This document shows, one piece after another, positions 43,488-52,996 of a stretch of DNA of 64,000 nucleotides. The stretch is from Candidatus Enterococcus willemsii (lineage in GTDB: Bacteria > Bacillota > Bacilli > Lactobacillales > Enterococcaceae): positions 1 to 64,000 of the forward strand of contig NZ_MAEL01000023.1 of assembly GCF_009933335.1 (NCBI RefSeq), written 5' to 3'. Under the pieces are notes generated by a model. The model ran no database searches and was not told the origin of the DNA. It saw only the letters and a program-made list of their open reading frames with translations. A program made the translations under genes and the position numbers. How positions within the stretch are numbered: position 1 is the stretch's first letter; the number at the start of each line of letters is the position of its first letter.

Positions 43488-44579
43488 TACATATGTCTCT
43501 ATCGGTTTTTGGTAACAGTCCGCTTGCCAAGTTCCTTCATTAAAATAAGTAGCAAGCAAATAACCAATATAAGGACCAGTAGTCAAACCAGATGAACCTA
43601 GTCCACTAGCGACCACGAGATTTGTTTGCTCTAAAGGTCCGAAGAATGGCGCGAAATCAGATGTGTATGCACGAGTCCCTACAAAGAAAGAGGCTGGTTG
43701 TGATATAAGTGCTTCAGGATTGGCTAGAAAATCACGTGTACCTTCAACCAATTGATCAAAAGCTGCTTGCGTAGGTGTTAAATCCCAACCACCATCATTT
43801 TCATGGGTAGCACCAATTAAAATCTGTCCATTCATGAAAGGAATTAAATCTGCTTCGCCATCTAACATGGCAACTGGCCATTCTTGGCTTGTTTGATACG
43901 TGGTATCAAAGGCTAATAGTTGACCTTTTTGTGGACGAATATCAACAGTGTAATTTAAATGTTCTAATAAAGGTTTGACAAACGGTCCCGAGGTTAATGC
44001 GACAGCATCAACTGTGATTTGATGAGAAGCACTTTGGATTTGCCATTGCTCGTTGTCCGCATCAACTTGTGCTTTTTCATGAATAATCTTGACGCCTTTG
44101 GCCAATGCTTGTTTGGTTGCGTGGGCTAAATAGGAACGACCGTTTAAACGTCCGCCACCAGAGACGTAAAGTGAAGGTGCGGGTTTAAGCAAAGGTAAAT
44201 AGCTAGCTGTTTCATCAGCAGTTAATAAGCGAATGTCGCCAATCTCAGGCGCTTCTTTTTTGCGTTCTTCTGCTAATTCGGCCAACGCTAAGAGACTATT
44301 TTGTTCTCGTAATAAAATGGTTCCACACTTGGAATAAACCGATGCATCCAGTGATAAATCTTGGACAAGTTTTGGGAAGAAAGCTGCACCATCTTTTGCG
44401 AGTTGGTACCATTTTTTATTTCTGCGTTTGGAAAGCCAAGGGGAAATAATCCCAGCGCTTGCACCTGTTGCTTGACCGATGCCTTCATCAAATAAGGTCA
44501 CATCGAATTTTGTTGTATCTAGGTAATTGGCGAGGGTCAGTCCAATAATTCCGCCACCAATAATTGCAATTTTTTTCAT
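43467..44579 (-). CDS. FAD-dependent amino acid oxidase-like protein (DadA/ThiO group)
   Basis: A 370-residue flavoprotein oxidoreductase with an N-terminal dinucleotide-binding fold (AIIGGGIIGLTLANYL). It also has ATGASAGIISPW, a DadA-like RPQKGQLLAF and the C-terminal VVASGLGSSGLTTGPYIGYLLA. It probably oxidises a D-amino acid, glycine or a related amine in the cytosol; substrate unknown. It is a single gene on the reverse strand, sharing a terminator with the nucleotidase gene and a divergent upstream region with the gene at 44663. The start has AGGAATGAATT upstream. Confidence 0.87.
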   Translation of the reverse strand: MKKIAIIGGGIIGLTLANYLDTTKFDVTLFDEGIGQATGASAGIISPWLSKRRNKKWYQLAKDGAAFFPKLVQDLSLDASVYSKCGTILLREQNSLLALAELAEERKKEAPEIGDIRLLTADETASYLPLLKPAPSLYVSGGGRLNGRSYLAHATKQALAKGVKIIHEKAQVDADNEQWQIQSASHQITVDAVALTSGPFVKPLLEHLNYTVDIRPQKGQLLAFDTTYQTSQEWPVAMLDGEADLIPFMNGQILIGATHENDGGWDLTPTQAAFDQLVEGTRDFLANPEALISQPASFFVGTRAYTSDFAPFFGPLEQTNLVVASGLGSSGLTTGPYIGYLLATYFNEGTWQADCYQKPIETYVQKNAEN

Positions 44580-44598
44580 AATTCATTCCTTTCTTCAC

Positions 44599-44625
44599 TT
44601 GTCACATCACAAAAAATAGTATAAT
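44599..44625 (+). promoter_or_regulatory. Promoter of the unrecognised gene
   Basis: TTGTCA (44599-44604) and TATAAT (44620-44625) are 15 bp apart, slightly short spacing, 38 bases before the ATG. Confidence 0.5.
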
Positions 44626-44662
44626 AGAAAGAGCTTAGAATTTAAAGTAAAGGAAGTTACCA

Positions 44663-45994
44663 ATGAACGATTATTTAGAGCTATTTGCCGATTGGTATCC
44701 AGAATTTTTAGGAACATATTTTTATCCGGTACGAGTAGCAAAAACATTTACATTAAAAGAAAGGGAATCGTTGCTTCAACAATTAAATGAGTCACAAAAA
44801 GAATTACTTGCGCATCACCGCAAGTATCGTATTCGTTCACTTTTCTTAAAAAATAGCTATATGCAATCGACTCAATGGCGATTTTCTGAGTTAAAAATTA
44901 ATCCTTTTTATCCAGAGCCATTACCTGATGGGACGAAATTAATCTGCAAATGTGGTCGTCCGTTAAAATATCAATTTATTTTACATTCAACTAAACGCAA
45001 GAAACCCATTGCGCTTGGGATTAATCATTTTGCCGATCACTTAAATATCCCAATTGAAGTAGCCAGAGAAATTCAAAAAGGAGTTAATGAAATTGATATT
45101 GCTCTCGATGAATTATTATGGTTAAAGAAAAATCAAGTCGCCTTTCCGGAACAAGTCTGGCAACGCTATTGTTACGCAGTCTTTCGTAACAATCAATTAG
45201 CGAAACCGATTCAATTAAACCAAAAATTACCTAAACGTATCAAAGATTTTAGAGATGCTCAGATGCCAATCTATATCTCAGATTATGAAGCATTAGAAAC
45301 TGAGATTCGCCGAGTGAATCAGCAAGCACAAGGAGACACCGCTCATTTTTTAGCTGAAAAAACATTATTTGAAGCTTTTTATGAAGACTTTATGGTTGAT
45401 TTAGCAACAACTAACTTGTATACACATAAGAAATTTTTGACGAAAAAAAGCAAATTATTATTAACAACAAAGCTTGAGAAACTTCCGTTTGTCTTTTTTG
45501 GAGAATTATTGCATCAACTGCAATCATTGCCACGTGAGAAACCAGGATTAGCAAAAATGATTTTCCAAGAATTTAGTCGAACCAAAGGTAAAATTGTTGA
45601 TGAAGAAGTTTTAGATGTTGTGTTAAGGATGTATTTGACACATGGATTTAATCAATCATTCTTTTTGGGGATTCCTAAAGTGATGCGCAATGGACTTTTA
45701 AAAGCAATTCGAATCGAAAAAGAAGAACAAAAACAAGCTTTTGATGCCAAAATAGCAACTTTACCTGATGTTTTCTTTCAATCGTTTGCTGTATTATTGA
45801 AAAGTCCCGAGACCTTAAATCAGCCAGACATCTTGCAACATTATTTGACTAGCATTTTAGGAGAAGGGAGTGGGTACATCAATTTAGATTCATTATTAGT
45901 AGCAATGCGTCACTATTTAGCAGGAAAACCTTTTGAAATTGCCTATGCAGAAATTGAAAAGCAACTTTACCAGCGATTAGCAGTTGTTTTTTAG
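44663..45994 (+). CDS. Conserved hypothetical protein with CxC and GINHFADH motifs
   Basis: I do not recognise this 443-residue protein. It is soluble and basic, with no signal peptide or membrane segment. Two features stand out in the first 130 residues: CKCGRPLKYQFIL (two Cys) and, about 25 residues later, GINHFADHL (two His), which together could bind one zinc. The remaining ~300 residues are helical with no motif I can name. It has its own promoter and AAGGAAG ribosome site and stands alone between a reverse-strand oxidase and busR. It could be a nucleic-acid-binding or modification protein; no function is claimed. Confidence 0.75.
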   Translation: MNDYLELFADWYPEFLGTYFYPVRVAKTFTLKERESLLQQLNESQKELLAHHRKYRIRSLFLKNSYMQSTQWRFSELKINPFYPEPLPDGTKLICKCGRPLKYQFILHSTKRKKPIALGINHFADHLNIPIEVAREIQKGVNEIDIALDELLWLKKNQVAFPEQVWQRYCYAVFRNNQLAKPIQLNQKLPKRIKDFRDAQMPIYISDYEALETEIRRVNQQAQGDTAHFLAEKTLFEAFYEDFMVDLATTNLYTHKKFLTKKSKLLLTTKLEKLPFVFFGELLHQLQSLPREKPGLAKMIFQEFSRTKGKIVDEEVLDVVLRMYLTHGFNQSFFLGIPKVMRNGLLKAIRIEKEEQKQAFDAKIATLPDVFFQSFAVLLKSPETLNQPDILQHYLTSILGEGSGYINLDSLLVAMRHYLAGKPFEIAYAEIEKQLYQRLAVVF

Positions 45995-46044
45995 TGATTT
46001 GGTATGATACTATGCAAGTATTATGAGATAAGAAGGTTTGAAAA

Positions 46045-46689
46045 ATGACTAAACACATACAACCTAATAAGCGTGTGACCCTTCCACGTTATCAGCAAAT
46101 AGCTGTTGAAATAGCAGAACGAATTGTTGATAATCGCTATCATGAAGGCGAAAAAATTCACGCACGGTCGACTTTAGCAAGTAACTTTAATGTTTCACCG
46201 GAAACAGCTCGAAAAGCAATCAATGTACTTGTGGATTTAGAAATTATGGAAGTACGCCATGGTAGTGGTGCCTATGTTGCCTCAAAGCAAAAAGCCAAAA
46301 GTTATGTCGAAAAATATAAAAATGTTCAAAGTATAGAAGAAATTCGTCGAGAAATTTTAGATGGTGTGAAAAGACAACAAGAAGAATTAGATAATTTTTC
46401 AGAATTGCTGGATGTTCTTGTGAATCAATCCAAACAAGTGAGAGATATGTCACCATTTATTCCGTATGAATTAAAATTAACGGAAGAAGCCTTACATTTA
46501 GAAAAAAGTGTTGTAGAATTAAATATTTGGCAAAAAACAGGCGCGACAATTGTTGCCATTCAAACGGAAACAGAAGTGTTACTCTCGCCAGGACCGTATG
46601 CAAAATTAAGTATTGGAAATATCGTGTATTTTGTAGGAAATGAATTGAGTTTTCAACGAATGATGAATTTTTTCTACCCAACTGAATAA
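46045..46689 (+). CDS. busR: BusR: GntR-type repressor with RCK_C domain
   Basis: A 214-residue regulator with an N-terminal GntR winged helix (RYQQIAVEIAERIV, NVSPETARKAINVL, HGSGAYV), a coiled coil (about residues 88-125), and a C-terminal RCK_C/TrkA_C domain. The last part includes TGATIVAIQ and SPGPYAKLSIGNIVYFVG. This domain order is that of BusR, which binds c-di-AMP and represses the betaine importer. It lies directly upstream of busAA-busAB, and a matching inverted repeat spans their promoter. High osmolarity lowers c-di-AMP and would release repression. Confidence 0.93.
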   Translation: MTKHIQPNKRVTLPRYQQIAVEIAERIVDNRYHEGEKIHARSTLASNFNVSPETARKAINVLVDLEIMEVRHGSGAYVASKQKAKSYVEKYKNVQSIEEIRREILDGVKRQQEELDNFSELLDVLVNQSKQVRDMSPFIPYELKLTEEALHLEKSVVELNIWQKTGATIVAIQTETEVLLSPGPYAKLSIGNIVYFVGNELSFQRMMNFFYPTE

Positions 46690-46699
46690 CTTTTTATGT

Positions 46700-46741
46700 A
46701 AACCAGAGGAGATGTTGATGATAACATCCTCTGGTTTTCTA
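46700..46741 (+). terminator. Terminator after busR
   Basis: AAACCAGAGGA (46700-46710) pairs with TCCTCTGGTTT (46728-46738), followed by a short T run. Confidence 0.85.
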
Positions 46742-46792
46742 TTTATAAAATGAGAAATGAAATGAAAATTATGAGAATCTTATTTTATTTTT

Positions 46793-46834
46793 TTGACAAA
46801 GTGACCACACGATGTTAAAGTAATATGGTCACTT
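46793..46834 (+). promoter_or_regulatory. bus promoter and BusR operator
   Basis: TTGACA (46793-46798) and a weak TAAAGT (46816-46821) form the promoter. AAGTGACC (46799-46806) and GGTCACTT (46827-46834) are exact inverted half-sites 20 bp apart that enclose the -10 element. BusR proteins recognise widely separated GTGAC-type half-sites, which fits. A weaker CodY-like match (12 of 15) is at 46842-46856. Confidence 0.75.
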
Positions 46835-46889
46835 AGGTGAGAGTTTTCAGAAAAAAGTCAGAAAATAAGCTAGAAGGAGTGTTTTTTGT

Positions 46890-48107
46890 TTGAGTAAAGT
46901 TCGAGTTGAACACTTAACCAAAGTTTTCGGTAAGAAGAGCCAACAAGCATTGGCTATGGTTAGAGAAAACAAAAGTAAAAACGAAATCGTCGAAAAAACT
47001 GGTGCTACAGTTGGTGTGTACGATGCAAGTTTTGAAGTGAACGAAGGTGAAATTTTCGTTATCATGGGATTATCTGGTAGTGGGAAATCTACATTAATTC
47101 GTCTATTGAATCGTTTAATTGAACCATCGTCTGGTGATATCTATATTGATGATGAAGATATTGCAAAAATGAACAAAGAAGAATTACGCGAAGTACGTCG
47201 CCATAAAATTAATATGGTGTTCCAAAATTTCGGTCTTTTCCCACAACGTACAATTTTAGAAAATACGGAATATGGTTTGGAAGTTCGTGGAGTACCTAAA
47301 GAAGAACGTCGTCAACGGGCAGAGCAAGCCTTGGATAATTCAGGCTTACTATCTTTTAAAGATCAGTATCCGAATCAATTATCCGGTGGGATGCAACAAC
47401 GTGTCGGTTTGGCACGAGCATTAGCCAATGATCCAGAAATTTTACTAATGGATGAGGCTTTCTCAGCACTTGATCCATTGATTCGTCGTGAAATGCAAGA
47501 TGAGTTGTTAGAATTGCAACAAAGAGTACAAAAAACAATTATTTTCATTACCCATGATTTAAATGAAGCTTTACGTATTGGGGATCGTATCGCACTAATG
47601 AAAGATGGACAAATTATGCAAATCGGTACCGGGGAAGATATTTTAACAAACCCAGCTAATGAATTCGTTCGGGAATTTGTGGAAGATGTGGACCGTTCAA
47701 AAGTCTTAACCGCTCAAAATATCATGGTTCCAGCATTTACAACGAATATTGAAATTGATGGTCCAAATGTTGCGTTGCAACGTATGCGTAAAGAAGAAGT
47801 TAGTATGTTGCTAGCAGTTGACCGTAAACGTCAACTAAAAGGTAGTTTAACGGCTGAATCTGCTCGTGAAGCACGTAAGAATGAATTACCTTTAAAAGAA
47901 GTTATTGATAAAAACGTTCAGAAAGTTCACAAAGATACATTAGTTTCAGACATTTTCAATTTAATTTACGATTCACCAACACCGTTAGCTGTTGTTGATG
48001 ATCAAGATCGATTAATCGGTGTAGTTATCCGAGGAAGCGTCATTGCAGCATTGTCAGATGCGACAGTAAATGATGATTCAGAGGAAGGAGTGACTGCAAA
48101 TGTTTAA
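46890..48107 (+). CDS. busAA: Glycine betaine ABC transporter ATPase, BusAA/OpuAA
   Basis: A 405-residue ATPase that powers uptake of glycine betaine for osmoprotection. Walker A is GLSGSGKST, signature LSGGMQQR, Walker [13 protein letters not shown]. Two CBS domains follow (about residues 275-400), the ionic-strength or c-di-AMP sensing part in this family. The start is TTG 46890 behind AGAAGGAG. The stop overlaps the start of busAB by eight bases. Confidence 0.93.
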   Translation: MSKVRVEHLTKVFGKKSQQALAMVRENKSKNEIVEKTGATVGVYDASFEVNEGEIFVIMGLSGSGKSTLIRLLNRLIEPSSGDIYIDDEDIAKMNKEELREVRRHKINMVFQNFGLFPQRTILENTEYGLEVRGVPKEERRQRAEQALDNSGLLSFKDQYPNQLSGGMQQRVGLARALANDPEILLMDEAFSALDPLIRREMQDELLELQQRVQKTIIFITHDLNEALRIGDRIALMKDGQIMQIGTGEDILTNPANEFVREFVEDVDRSKVLTAQNIMVPAFTTNIEIDGPNVALQRMRKEEVSMLLAVDRKRQLKGSLTAESAREARKNELPLKEVIDKNVQKVHKDTLVSDIFNLIYDSPTPLAVVDDQDRLIGVVIRGSVIAALSDATVNDDSEEGVTANV

Positions 48108-49815
48108 TTTTTTACAACAACCAATTCCATTGGCTGACTGGGTTACAGATGCCACAAACTGGTTAACAAATACATTTTCTGGTCTATTTTCACTACTACA
48201 AACGGTTGGTTCGTTTATTATGGAGAATATGACGACAGGACTATTATTTGTGCCACCATTATTAATGGTGTTACTATTAACGATTGGTGCTTACTTTATT
48301 TCTGATAGAAGATGGGGCTTAACAGTCTTTACATTAATTGGCTTATTATACATTTATAATCAAGGCTTATGGACAGATTTAATGAACACTGTGACGTTAG
48401 TTTTAATTTCTAGTTTGGTTTCAATTATCATTGGGGTACCATTAGGAATCTTAATGTCGAAAAGTGAAAAAGCACAAAGTATTATTACACCGATTCTTGA
48501 TTTCATGCAAACAATGCCAGGATTCGTTTACTTGATTCCAGCGGTAGCATTCTTCGGAATTGGTATGGTTCCAGGGGTATTTGCCTCAGTAATCTTTGCG
48601 TTACCACCAACTGTTCGTATGACGAACTTAGGTATTCGACAAGTACCAACTGAATTAGTAGAAGCATCAGATTCATTTGGTGGTACTGGTAAACAAAAAT
48701 TATTTAAATTAGAATTACCACTAGCAAAAAGTACAATTTTTGCCGGGATTAACCAAACAATCATGTTAGCATTATCAATGGTAGTTATTGCTTCAATGAT
48801 TGGGGCTCCTGGTTTAGGTCAAGGTGTCTTATCAGCAGTCCAACGTTCACAAGTTGGTAATGGATTTGTAAATGGTTTAGCTTTAGTTGTATTAGCGATT
48901 ATTATGGACCGTTTCACTCAAAATATTAACAAACCGAAGAAGCATAAATTAACGAAAAAACAAAAGCAAATCACATTAGGTGCGATTGTTGTTATTATTG
49001 TTGGTTTAGTTGGTGCAAACTTTATTAATTCAGCAAGCAATGAGAAAAAAGAATCTGTGAACTTAGCTTATGTTGAGTGGGATACAGAGATTGCGTCAAC
49101 GACTGTCGTCTCTGAAGTATTGAAAGATATGGGCTACGATGTGAAAATGACGCCACTTGATAATGCAATTATGTGGGAAGCTGTCGCAAATGGTGAAGCA
49201 GATGGTATGGTTGCTGCTTGGTTGCCAGCTACACATGGGTCTCAATATGAGAAATTTAAAGATCAAGTGGATGACTTAGGTCCAAACTTAGATGGTGGTG
49301 CTAAATTAGGTTTAGTTGTACCAGATTATATGGATGTTGACTCGATTGAAGATTTAACTGACCAAGCTGGTCAAACTATCGTCGGCATCGAACCCGGTGC
49401 CGGAGTGGTTGCTGCTGCTGAAGAAACATTAGAGGCTTATCCAAACTTAGCTGATTGGAAGCTTGCTGCTTCTTCTGGTGGTGCAATGACAACCGAATTG
49501 GCAAATGCGATTAAAAATAAACGCGATATTGTTATTACTGGTTGGTCACCACACTGGATGTTTTCACGCTATGATTTGAAATATTTAGAAGATCCTAAAG
49601 GTTCAATGGGTGGCGAAGAAAGCATTAATACAATGGCTCGTCAAGGGCTAAAAGAAGATATGCCAGAAGTTTATAAAGTGTTGGATAATTTCGCTTGGGA
49701 ATTAGAAGATATTGAAAGTGTCATGTTAGAAATTGAAAATGGTAAAGCACCAGTTGAAGCAGCACGTGACTGGATGGATGCCAATGAAGACACAGTAAAC
49801 AGCTGGAAAGAATAA
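48100..49815 (+). CDS. busAB: Glycine betaine permease fused to binding domain, BusAB
   Basis: A 571-residue fusion: N-terminal permease (about residues 1-290, with the EAA-like [20 protein letters not shown]) joined to an extracellular betaine-binding domain. That domain starts near residue 322 ([11 protein letters not shown]), and its second lobe begins at IVGIEPGAG (about residue 427) with GWSPHWMF. This is the lactococcal OpuA/BusAB layout. The Trp-rich segments fit the aromatic cage that holds the quaternary amine. Confidence 0.93.
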   Translation: MFNFLQQPIPLADWVTDATNWLTNTFSGLFSLLQTVGSFIMENMTTGLLFVPPLLMVLLLTIGAYFISDRRWGLTVFTLIGLLYIYNQGLWTDLMNTVTLVLISSLVSIIIGVPLGILMSKSEKAQSIITPILDFMQTMPGFVYLIPAVAFFGIGMVPGVFASVIFALPPTVRMTNLGIRQVPTELVEASDSFGGTGKQKLFKLELPLAKSTIFAGINQTIMLALSMVVIASMIGAPGLGQGVLSAVQRSQVGNGFVNGLALVVLAIIMDRFTQNINKPKKHKLTKKQKQITLGAIVVIIVGLVGANFINSASNEKKESVNLAYVEWDTEIASTTVVSEVLKDMGYDVKMTPLDNAIMWEAVANGEADGMVAAWLPATHGSQYEKFKDQVDDLGPNLDGGAKLGLVVPDYMDVDSIEDLTDQAGQTIVGIEPGAGVVAAAEETLEAYPNLADWKLAASSGGAMTTELANAIKNKRDIVITGWSPHWMFSRYDLKYLEDPKGSMGGEESINTMARQGLKEDMPEVYKVLDNFAWELEDIESVMLEIENGKAPVEAARDWMDANEDTVNSWKE

Positions 49816-49821
49816 CAATAA

Positions 49822-49866
49822 AAAACTTGTAGAATCACTGGAAACAGGAATCTACAAGTTTTTTTA
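49822..49866 (+). terminator. Terminator between busAB and the extra binding protein
   Basis: AAAACTTGTAGA (49822-49833) pairs perfectly with TCTACAAGTTTT (49851-49862) and runs into T residues. Confidence 0.88.
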
Positions 49867-49890
49867 ATAATGGAAGGAAGATTAGCATTT

Positions 49891-50778
49891 ATGAAGTTAA
49901 AAGCAATGGGACTGTTGATGGTATCAAGTATATTATTATTATTCACTGGATGTAGTGAACAAAAGCAGGTATCGACTGATAACATTGAAGAATTTGTCGA
50001 TTATACAATTACAGGTGTCGAGCCGGGAGCAGGTATTACAGATGTAACGAAAGAAACACTGGCATCTTATGATAATTTGTCTGGCTGGACGTTACAGGAA
50101 AGTTCTACAGCAGGGATGCTATCTGAAGTTGAACAAGCGATAAAAAAAGAAGAACCGATTATTTTTACAGGGTGGACACCACATTGGATGTTTGAAAAAT
50201 ATGATTTGAAAATGCTGGAAGATCCTAAAAAAGCAATGGGAGAGGTTGAAGAAATTCATACGATTGCTCGAAGAGGGTTGAAAGAAGATCACCCAGGTGT
50301 TTATCAAATTATTGACCAATTCAATTGGGAGTTAGCAGATATGCAAGTAATGGTCAGCGAAGGCTTAAATCGACCATATGATGAAATTGTCTCTGAATGG
50401 ATAGAAGAAAATGGAGACCAAGTATCAGAATGGACGAAAGGTGTTTCTAAAGGTAACGGTGAGTCAGTAGAGATGGTCTCAGTTCAATGGGATACAGAAC
50501 TAGCATCTTCAGAGTTAGTCAAACAAGTGTTAGAAAATCACGGCTATTCTGTCAAAGTTACAGATGTTGAACCAGCAATTATGTTCCAATCTGTTGCTTC
50601 TGGACAAGCTGATTTTAGTGTTGCACCGTGGTTGCCATCGACTCATAAAGCTTTTTATGATAAATATAGTGATGATTTAGATGATTTGGGTGCCAATTTA
50701 GTGGGGGCTCAAAATGGGTTAACTGTGCCAGCATATATGGATATTGATTCCATCGAGGAGTTACAACCAAAACCATAA
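49891..50778 (+). CDS. opuAC: Stand-alone glycine betaine-binding lipoprotein, permuted relative to BusAB
   Basis: A 295-residue lipoprotein (lipobox FTGC, Cys21) homologous to the binding domain of BusAB but with its two halves in the opposite order. ITGVEPGAG and GWTPHWMFEKYDLK come first (about residues 39-190). VQWDTELASSELVKQVLE and WLPSTHKAFY come second (from about 196), ending MDIDSIEEL. This order is that of the separate Bacillus-type OpuAC. ATG 49891 with GGAAGGAAG upstream is preferred over the ATG at 49870. A strong terminator lies between it and busAB, so it is probably made at a lower level or by readthrough. Confidence 0.87.
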   Translation: MKLKAMGLLMVSSILLLFTGCSEQKQVSTDNIEEFVDYTITGVEPGAGITDVTKETLASYDNLSGWTLQESSTAGMLSEVEQAIKKEEPIIFTGWTPHWMFEKYDLKMLEDPKKAMGEVEEIHTIARRGLKEDHPGVYQIIDQFNWELADMQVMVSEGLNRPYDEIVSEWIEENGDQVSEWTKGVSKGNGESVEMVSVQWDTELASSELVKQVLENHGYSVKVTDVEPAIMFQSVASGQADFSVAPWLPSTHKAFYDKYSDDLDDLGANLVGAQNGLTVPAYMDIDSIEELQPKP

Positions 50779-50787
50779 AAAAATAAC

Positions 50788-50833
50788 CTATCCGAATGAT
50801 AAGAAAACGTGTCTCATCATTCGGATAGTTTTT
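50788..50833. terminator. Bidirectional terminator between convergent genes
   Basis: CTATCCGAATGAT (50788-50800) pairs perfectly with ATCATTCGGATAG (50816-50828), with A-rich and T-rich flanks. Confidence 0.88.
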
Positions 50834-50835
50834 GT

Positions 50836-51762
50836 TTATTGACCCGCAATTTTTCTAGCTTTCTCTGTGTTGGCAAAATGAAGTTTGGCATATTTTGCTA
50901 ATAAATCCATGCCGCCTTGACGTAAAATTTTGGCAGCGACTTGATCAGATTTACTCCCAGCTCCAGATGGCACAGAGTAACCAAGTTCTTTTGAAGCCGT
51001 CTCTAATGATTCTAAAAATTGAGCGCGACATAAAATAGATGCTGCCGCTACAGCTAAATGATACTGCTCTCCTTTAGTCACGAAATATAGATTTTCTGTG
51101 ATTTGAGCGGACTCCATTTTCAAATATTTTCGGTAATTGGCTTCTGGTGTAAATTGATCAATTAAAATGCCTTCTGGTTTAGTAGGAGCAATTTTATTTA
51201 GTAACAAACCAATTGCTTGATTATGCAAGGCAACTTTCATTCGTACCGCATTATATTGAGGTTGAATTTGATTGTATTTCTCAGGAGAGACTGTTAACAG
51301 TTGGAAAGGTACGCATTCTTTAATTTTAGGTGCTAATTGGCGAATTTGCAGATCTGTTAATATTTTCGAATCTTTTACACCTAATTGTTGAAGCTGTGAA
51401 AGAACCGCACTCTCTGCATAAACGGCACAAACAATCAGCGGACCGAAATAACTGCCATTGCCAACCTCATCACTGCCGATGATACTTTTTTTGGCAAAAT
51501 TTGCAGGCAATTTACCAGTTGCTTGAGCAGCTTTTGTGGATGCTTTCGTTTGGCCGGTTGTTTGTTGCCATTTGCCAGCTTCTTGTTCGGCTGTCGCCCC
51601 TTGGAACATCACTTTACCAGAAGTGTAGGCAGTGATAGTGACACCGGATTTTTTGGCGACAAAGGATGTATACGGAACCTTTTTGTTTAACAAATAATCT
51701 TGGTAATAGTCCGTTACTTTTTTGATTTCTGTGGGTGTTAATTTTATAACGATTGTACTCAT
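50836..51762 (-). CDS. rnhC: Ribonuclease HIII
   Basis: A 308-residue enzyme that cuts the RNA strand of RNA-DNA hybrids. It has the N-terminal substrate-binding domain typical of HIII (residues ~1-85) and the catalytic domain with IIGSDEVGNGSYFGPL and later ILIDQFTP. The start is ATG at 51762 (reverse), behind AAGGAGTG. The frame stays open to 51792 but without a ribosome site. It is divergent from zapA, the usual arrangement in enterococci. Confidence 0.95.
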   Translation of the reverse strand: MSTIVIKLTPTEIKKVTDYYQDYLLNKKVPYTSFVAKKSGVTITAYTSGKVMFQGATAEQEAGKWQQTTGQTKASTKAAQATGKLPANFAKKSIIGSDEVGNGSYFGPLIVCAVYAESAVLSQLQQLGVKDSKILTDLQIRQLAPKIKECVPFQLLTVSPEKYNQIQPQYNAVRMKVALHNQAIGLLLNKIAPTKPEGILIDQFTPEANYRKYLKMESAQITENLYFVTKGEQYHLAVAAASILCRAQFLESLETASKELGYSVPSGAGSKSDQVAAKILRQGGMDLLAKYAKLHFANTEKARKIAGQ

Positions 51763-51869
51763 GAACACACTCCTTCTGTCCGATTTTACCATAGAAAATC
51801 TTTTATGGTAAAAAATTCTTGTTTCTTTTATAATAGTAAGAAGTGTGTAAAGAAAAAATAGTCGGAAAA

Positions 51870-51878
51870 TGATATAAT
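51870..51878 (+). promoter_or_regulatory. Extended -10 promoter of zapA-cvpA
   Basis: TGATATAAT is 37 bases before the zapA ATG. A further TATAAT is at 51829-51834. A stem TTTTACCATA/TATGGTAAAA (51784-51813) lies between the divergent genes. Confidence 0.6.
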
Positions 51879-51915
51879 AAAAAAGGATTTGTTAAAACAG
51901 GGGAGCTGAAACCAA

Positions 51916-52356
51916 ATGACAAAGCAAAAGAAACGCTTTAAGGCTGTCATTGATAATCAAACATATACTATTATAGGGCAAGAAAGCACAGAGCACATGA
52001 CTATGGTGACGAAATTAGTCAATGATCAATTGAATGAATTAAAACAGTTATCACCACAAATGGACTCTGAACAAGCGGCGATTTTATTAGCAGTAAATGC
52101 TATTTCAGATCAATTAAAGAAACAAGAACAATTACTGGCAGCATTAAAGAAGAATGAAGAACTACGAAAAAAAGCGATTAAAGTCACTGAGCTTGAAAAT
52201 CGTATTCAACGAATTGAAGCGATTGAAGTGGAGGCCAAAGAAGTGCTTGAACGCACAGGTCGTAGCGAAGTAGAAATTCATAACCACTTAGAAGCGCAAC
52301 AGATTTTAAATGAGGAACGCAAACGAAACATTCAACAAAAAACCTCTCAAGGATAA
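51916..52356 (+). CDS. zapA: Cell division protein ZapA
   Basis: A 146-residue protein that bundles FtsZ at the division site. The ZapA head is residues ~5-95 (FKAVIDNQTYTIIGQES, AILLAVNAISDQL) and a long charged coiled coil follows. It is longer than the usual ~100 residues owing to the C-terminal helix. Start behind GGGGAG. The cvpA gene follows 16 bases after its stop. Confidence 0.9.
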   Translation: MTKQKKRFKAVIDNQTYTIIGQESTEHMTMVTKLVNDQLNELKQLSPQMDSEQAAILLAVNAISDQLKKQEQLLAALKKNEELRKKAIKVTELENRIQRIEAIEVEAKEVLERTGRSEVEIHNHLEAQQILNEERKRNIQQKTSQG

Positions 52357-52372
52357 CAGAAAGGACCCTAAA

Positions 52373-52915
52373 ATGATCGGATTAGCAATCTTTTTACTCG
52401 TACTTTTTGCCTTTTACGAAGGAGCAAGAAGAGGAACGGCATTACAACTTATCTATTTAGTTGGTTTTATTCTTAGTTTTTTTATTGCCAAAGAATTCTA
52501 TCAACCTTTAGGTGAAAAAATTGAACTGTATGTTCCTTATCTATCGGTTTCACCAGATACACAAATGGCATTGTATAGCCAAGAAGTTTCATTTGATTTA
52601 GATAAAGCTTATTATGCAGGCGTGGCTTTTATTGGTTTAGTTTTTGCCGGTTGGTTAGTGACCAAGTTTATTGGCATTTTGTTTGGTAATTTACGTTTTT
52701 ATAAGTTATTTCCTTATGACTGGATTTTATCAGGTGTGATGAATACGTTGATTATCTATACAATCATTTTTATGGTGCTATTTGCGCTAACCACTTTACC
52801 AATTGGAGTTATTCAAAATCAATTTACGGAAGGTCTGCCGAAAAATATTGTCGAACATACACCGATATTGTCGAATTTTTTCCAAAAAATTTGGATTACC
52901 GATATTATTCAATAG
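52373..52915 (+). CDS. CvpA family membrane protein
   Basis: A 180-residue protein with four membrane segments, of the CvpA family named after colicin V production. FYEGARRGTALQLIYLVGFI is characteristic. The role in Gram-positive bacteria is not established. The start ATG 52373 follows AAAGGACC; the frame is open from 52310, inside zapA. It lies in the conserved order between zapA and mutS2. Confidence 0.88.
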   Translation: MIGLAIFLLVLFAFYEGARRGTALQLIYLVGFILSFFIAKEFYQPLGEKIELYVPYLSVSPDTQMALYSQEVSFDLDKAYYAGVAFIGLVFAGWLVTKFIGILFGNLRFYKLFPYDWILSGVMNTLIIYTIIFMVLFALTTLPIGVIQNQFTEGLPKNIVEHTPILSNFFQKIWITDIIQ

Positions 52916-52917
52916 AA

Positions 52918-52950
52918 AGAGCAGCTGGATTCACACATCTGCTCTATTTT
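52918..52950 (+). terminator. Hairpin terminator after cvpA
   Basis: AGAGCAG (52918-52924) pairs with CTGCTCT (52939-52945), followed by ATTTTCTT. A weak T-tract leaves room for readthrough into mutS2. Confidence 0.6.
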
Positions 52951-52996
52951 CTTGAAAAGAATGAATTGAAATTATTAGAAATGTAGGTGAATAAAA

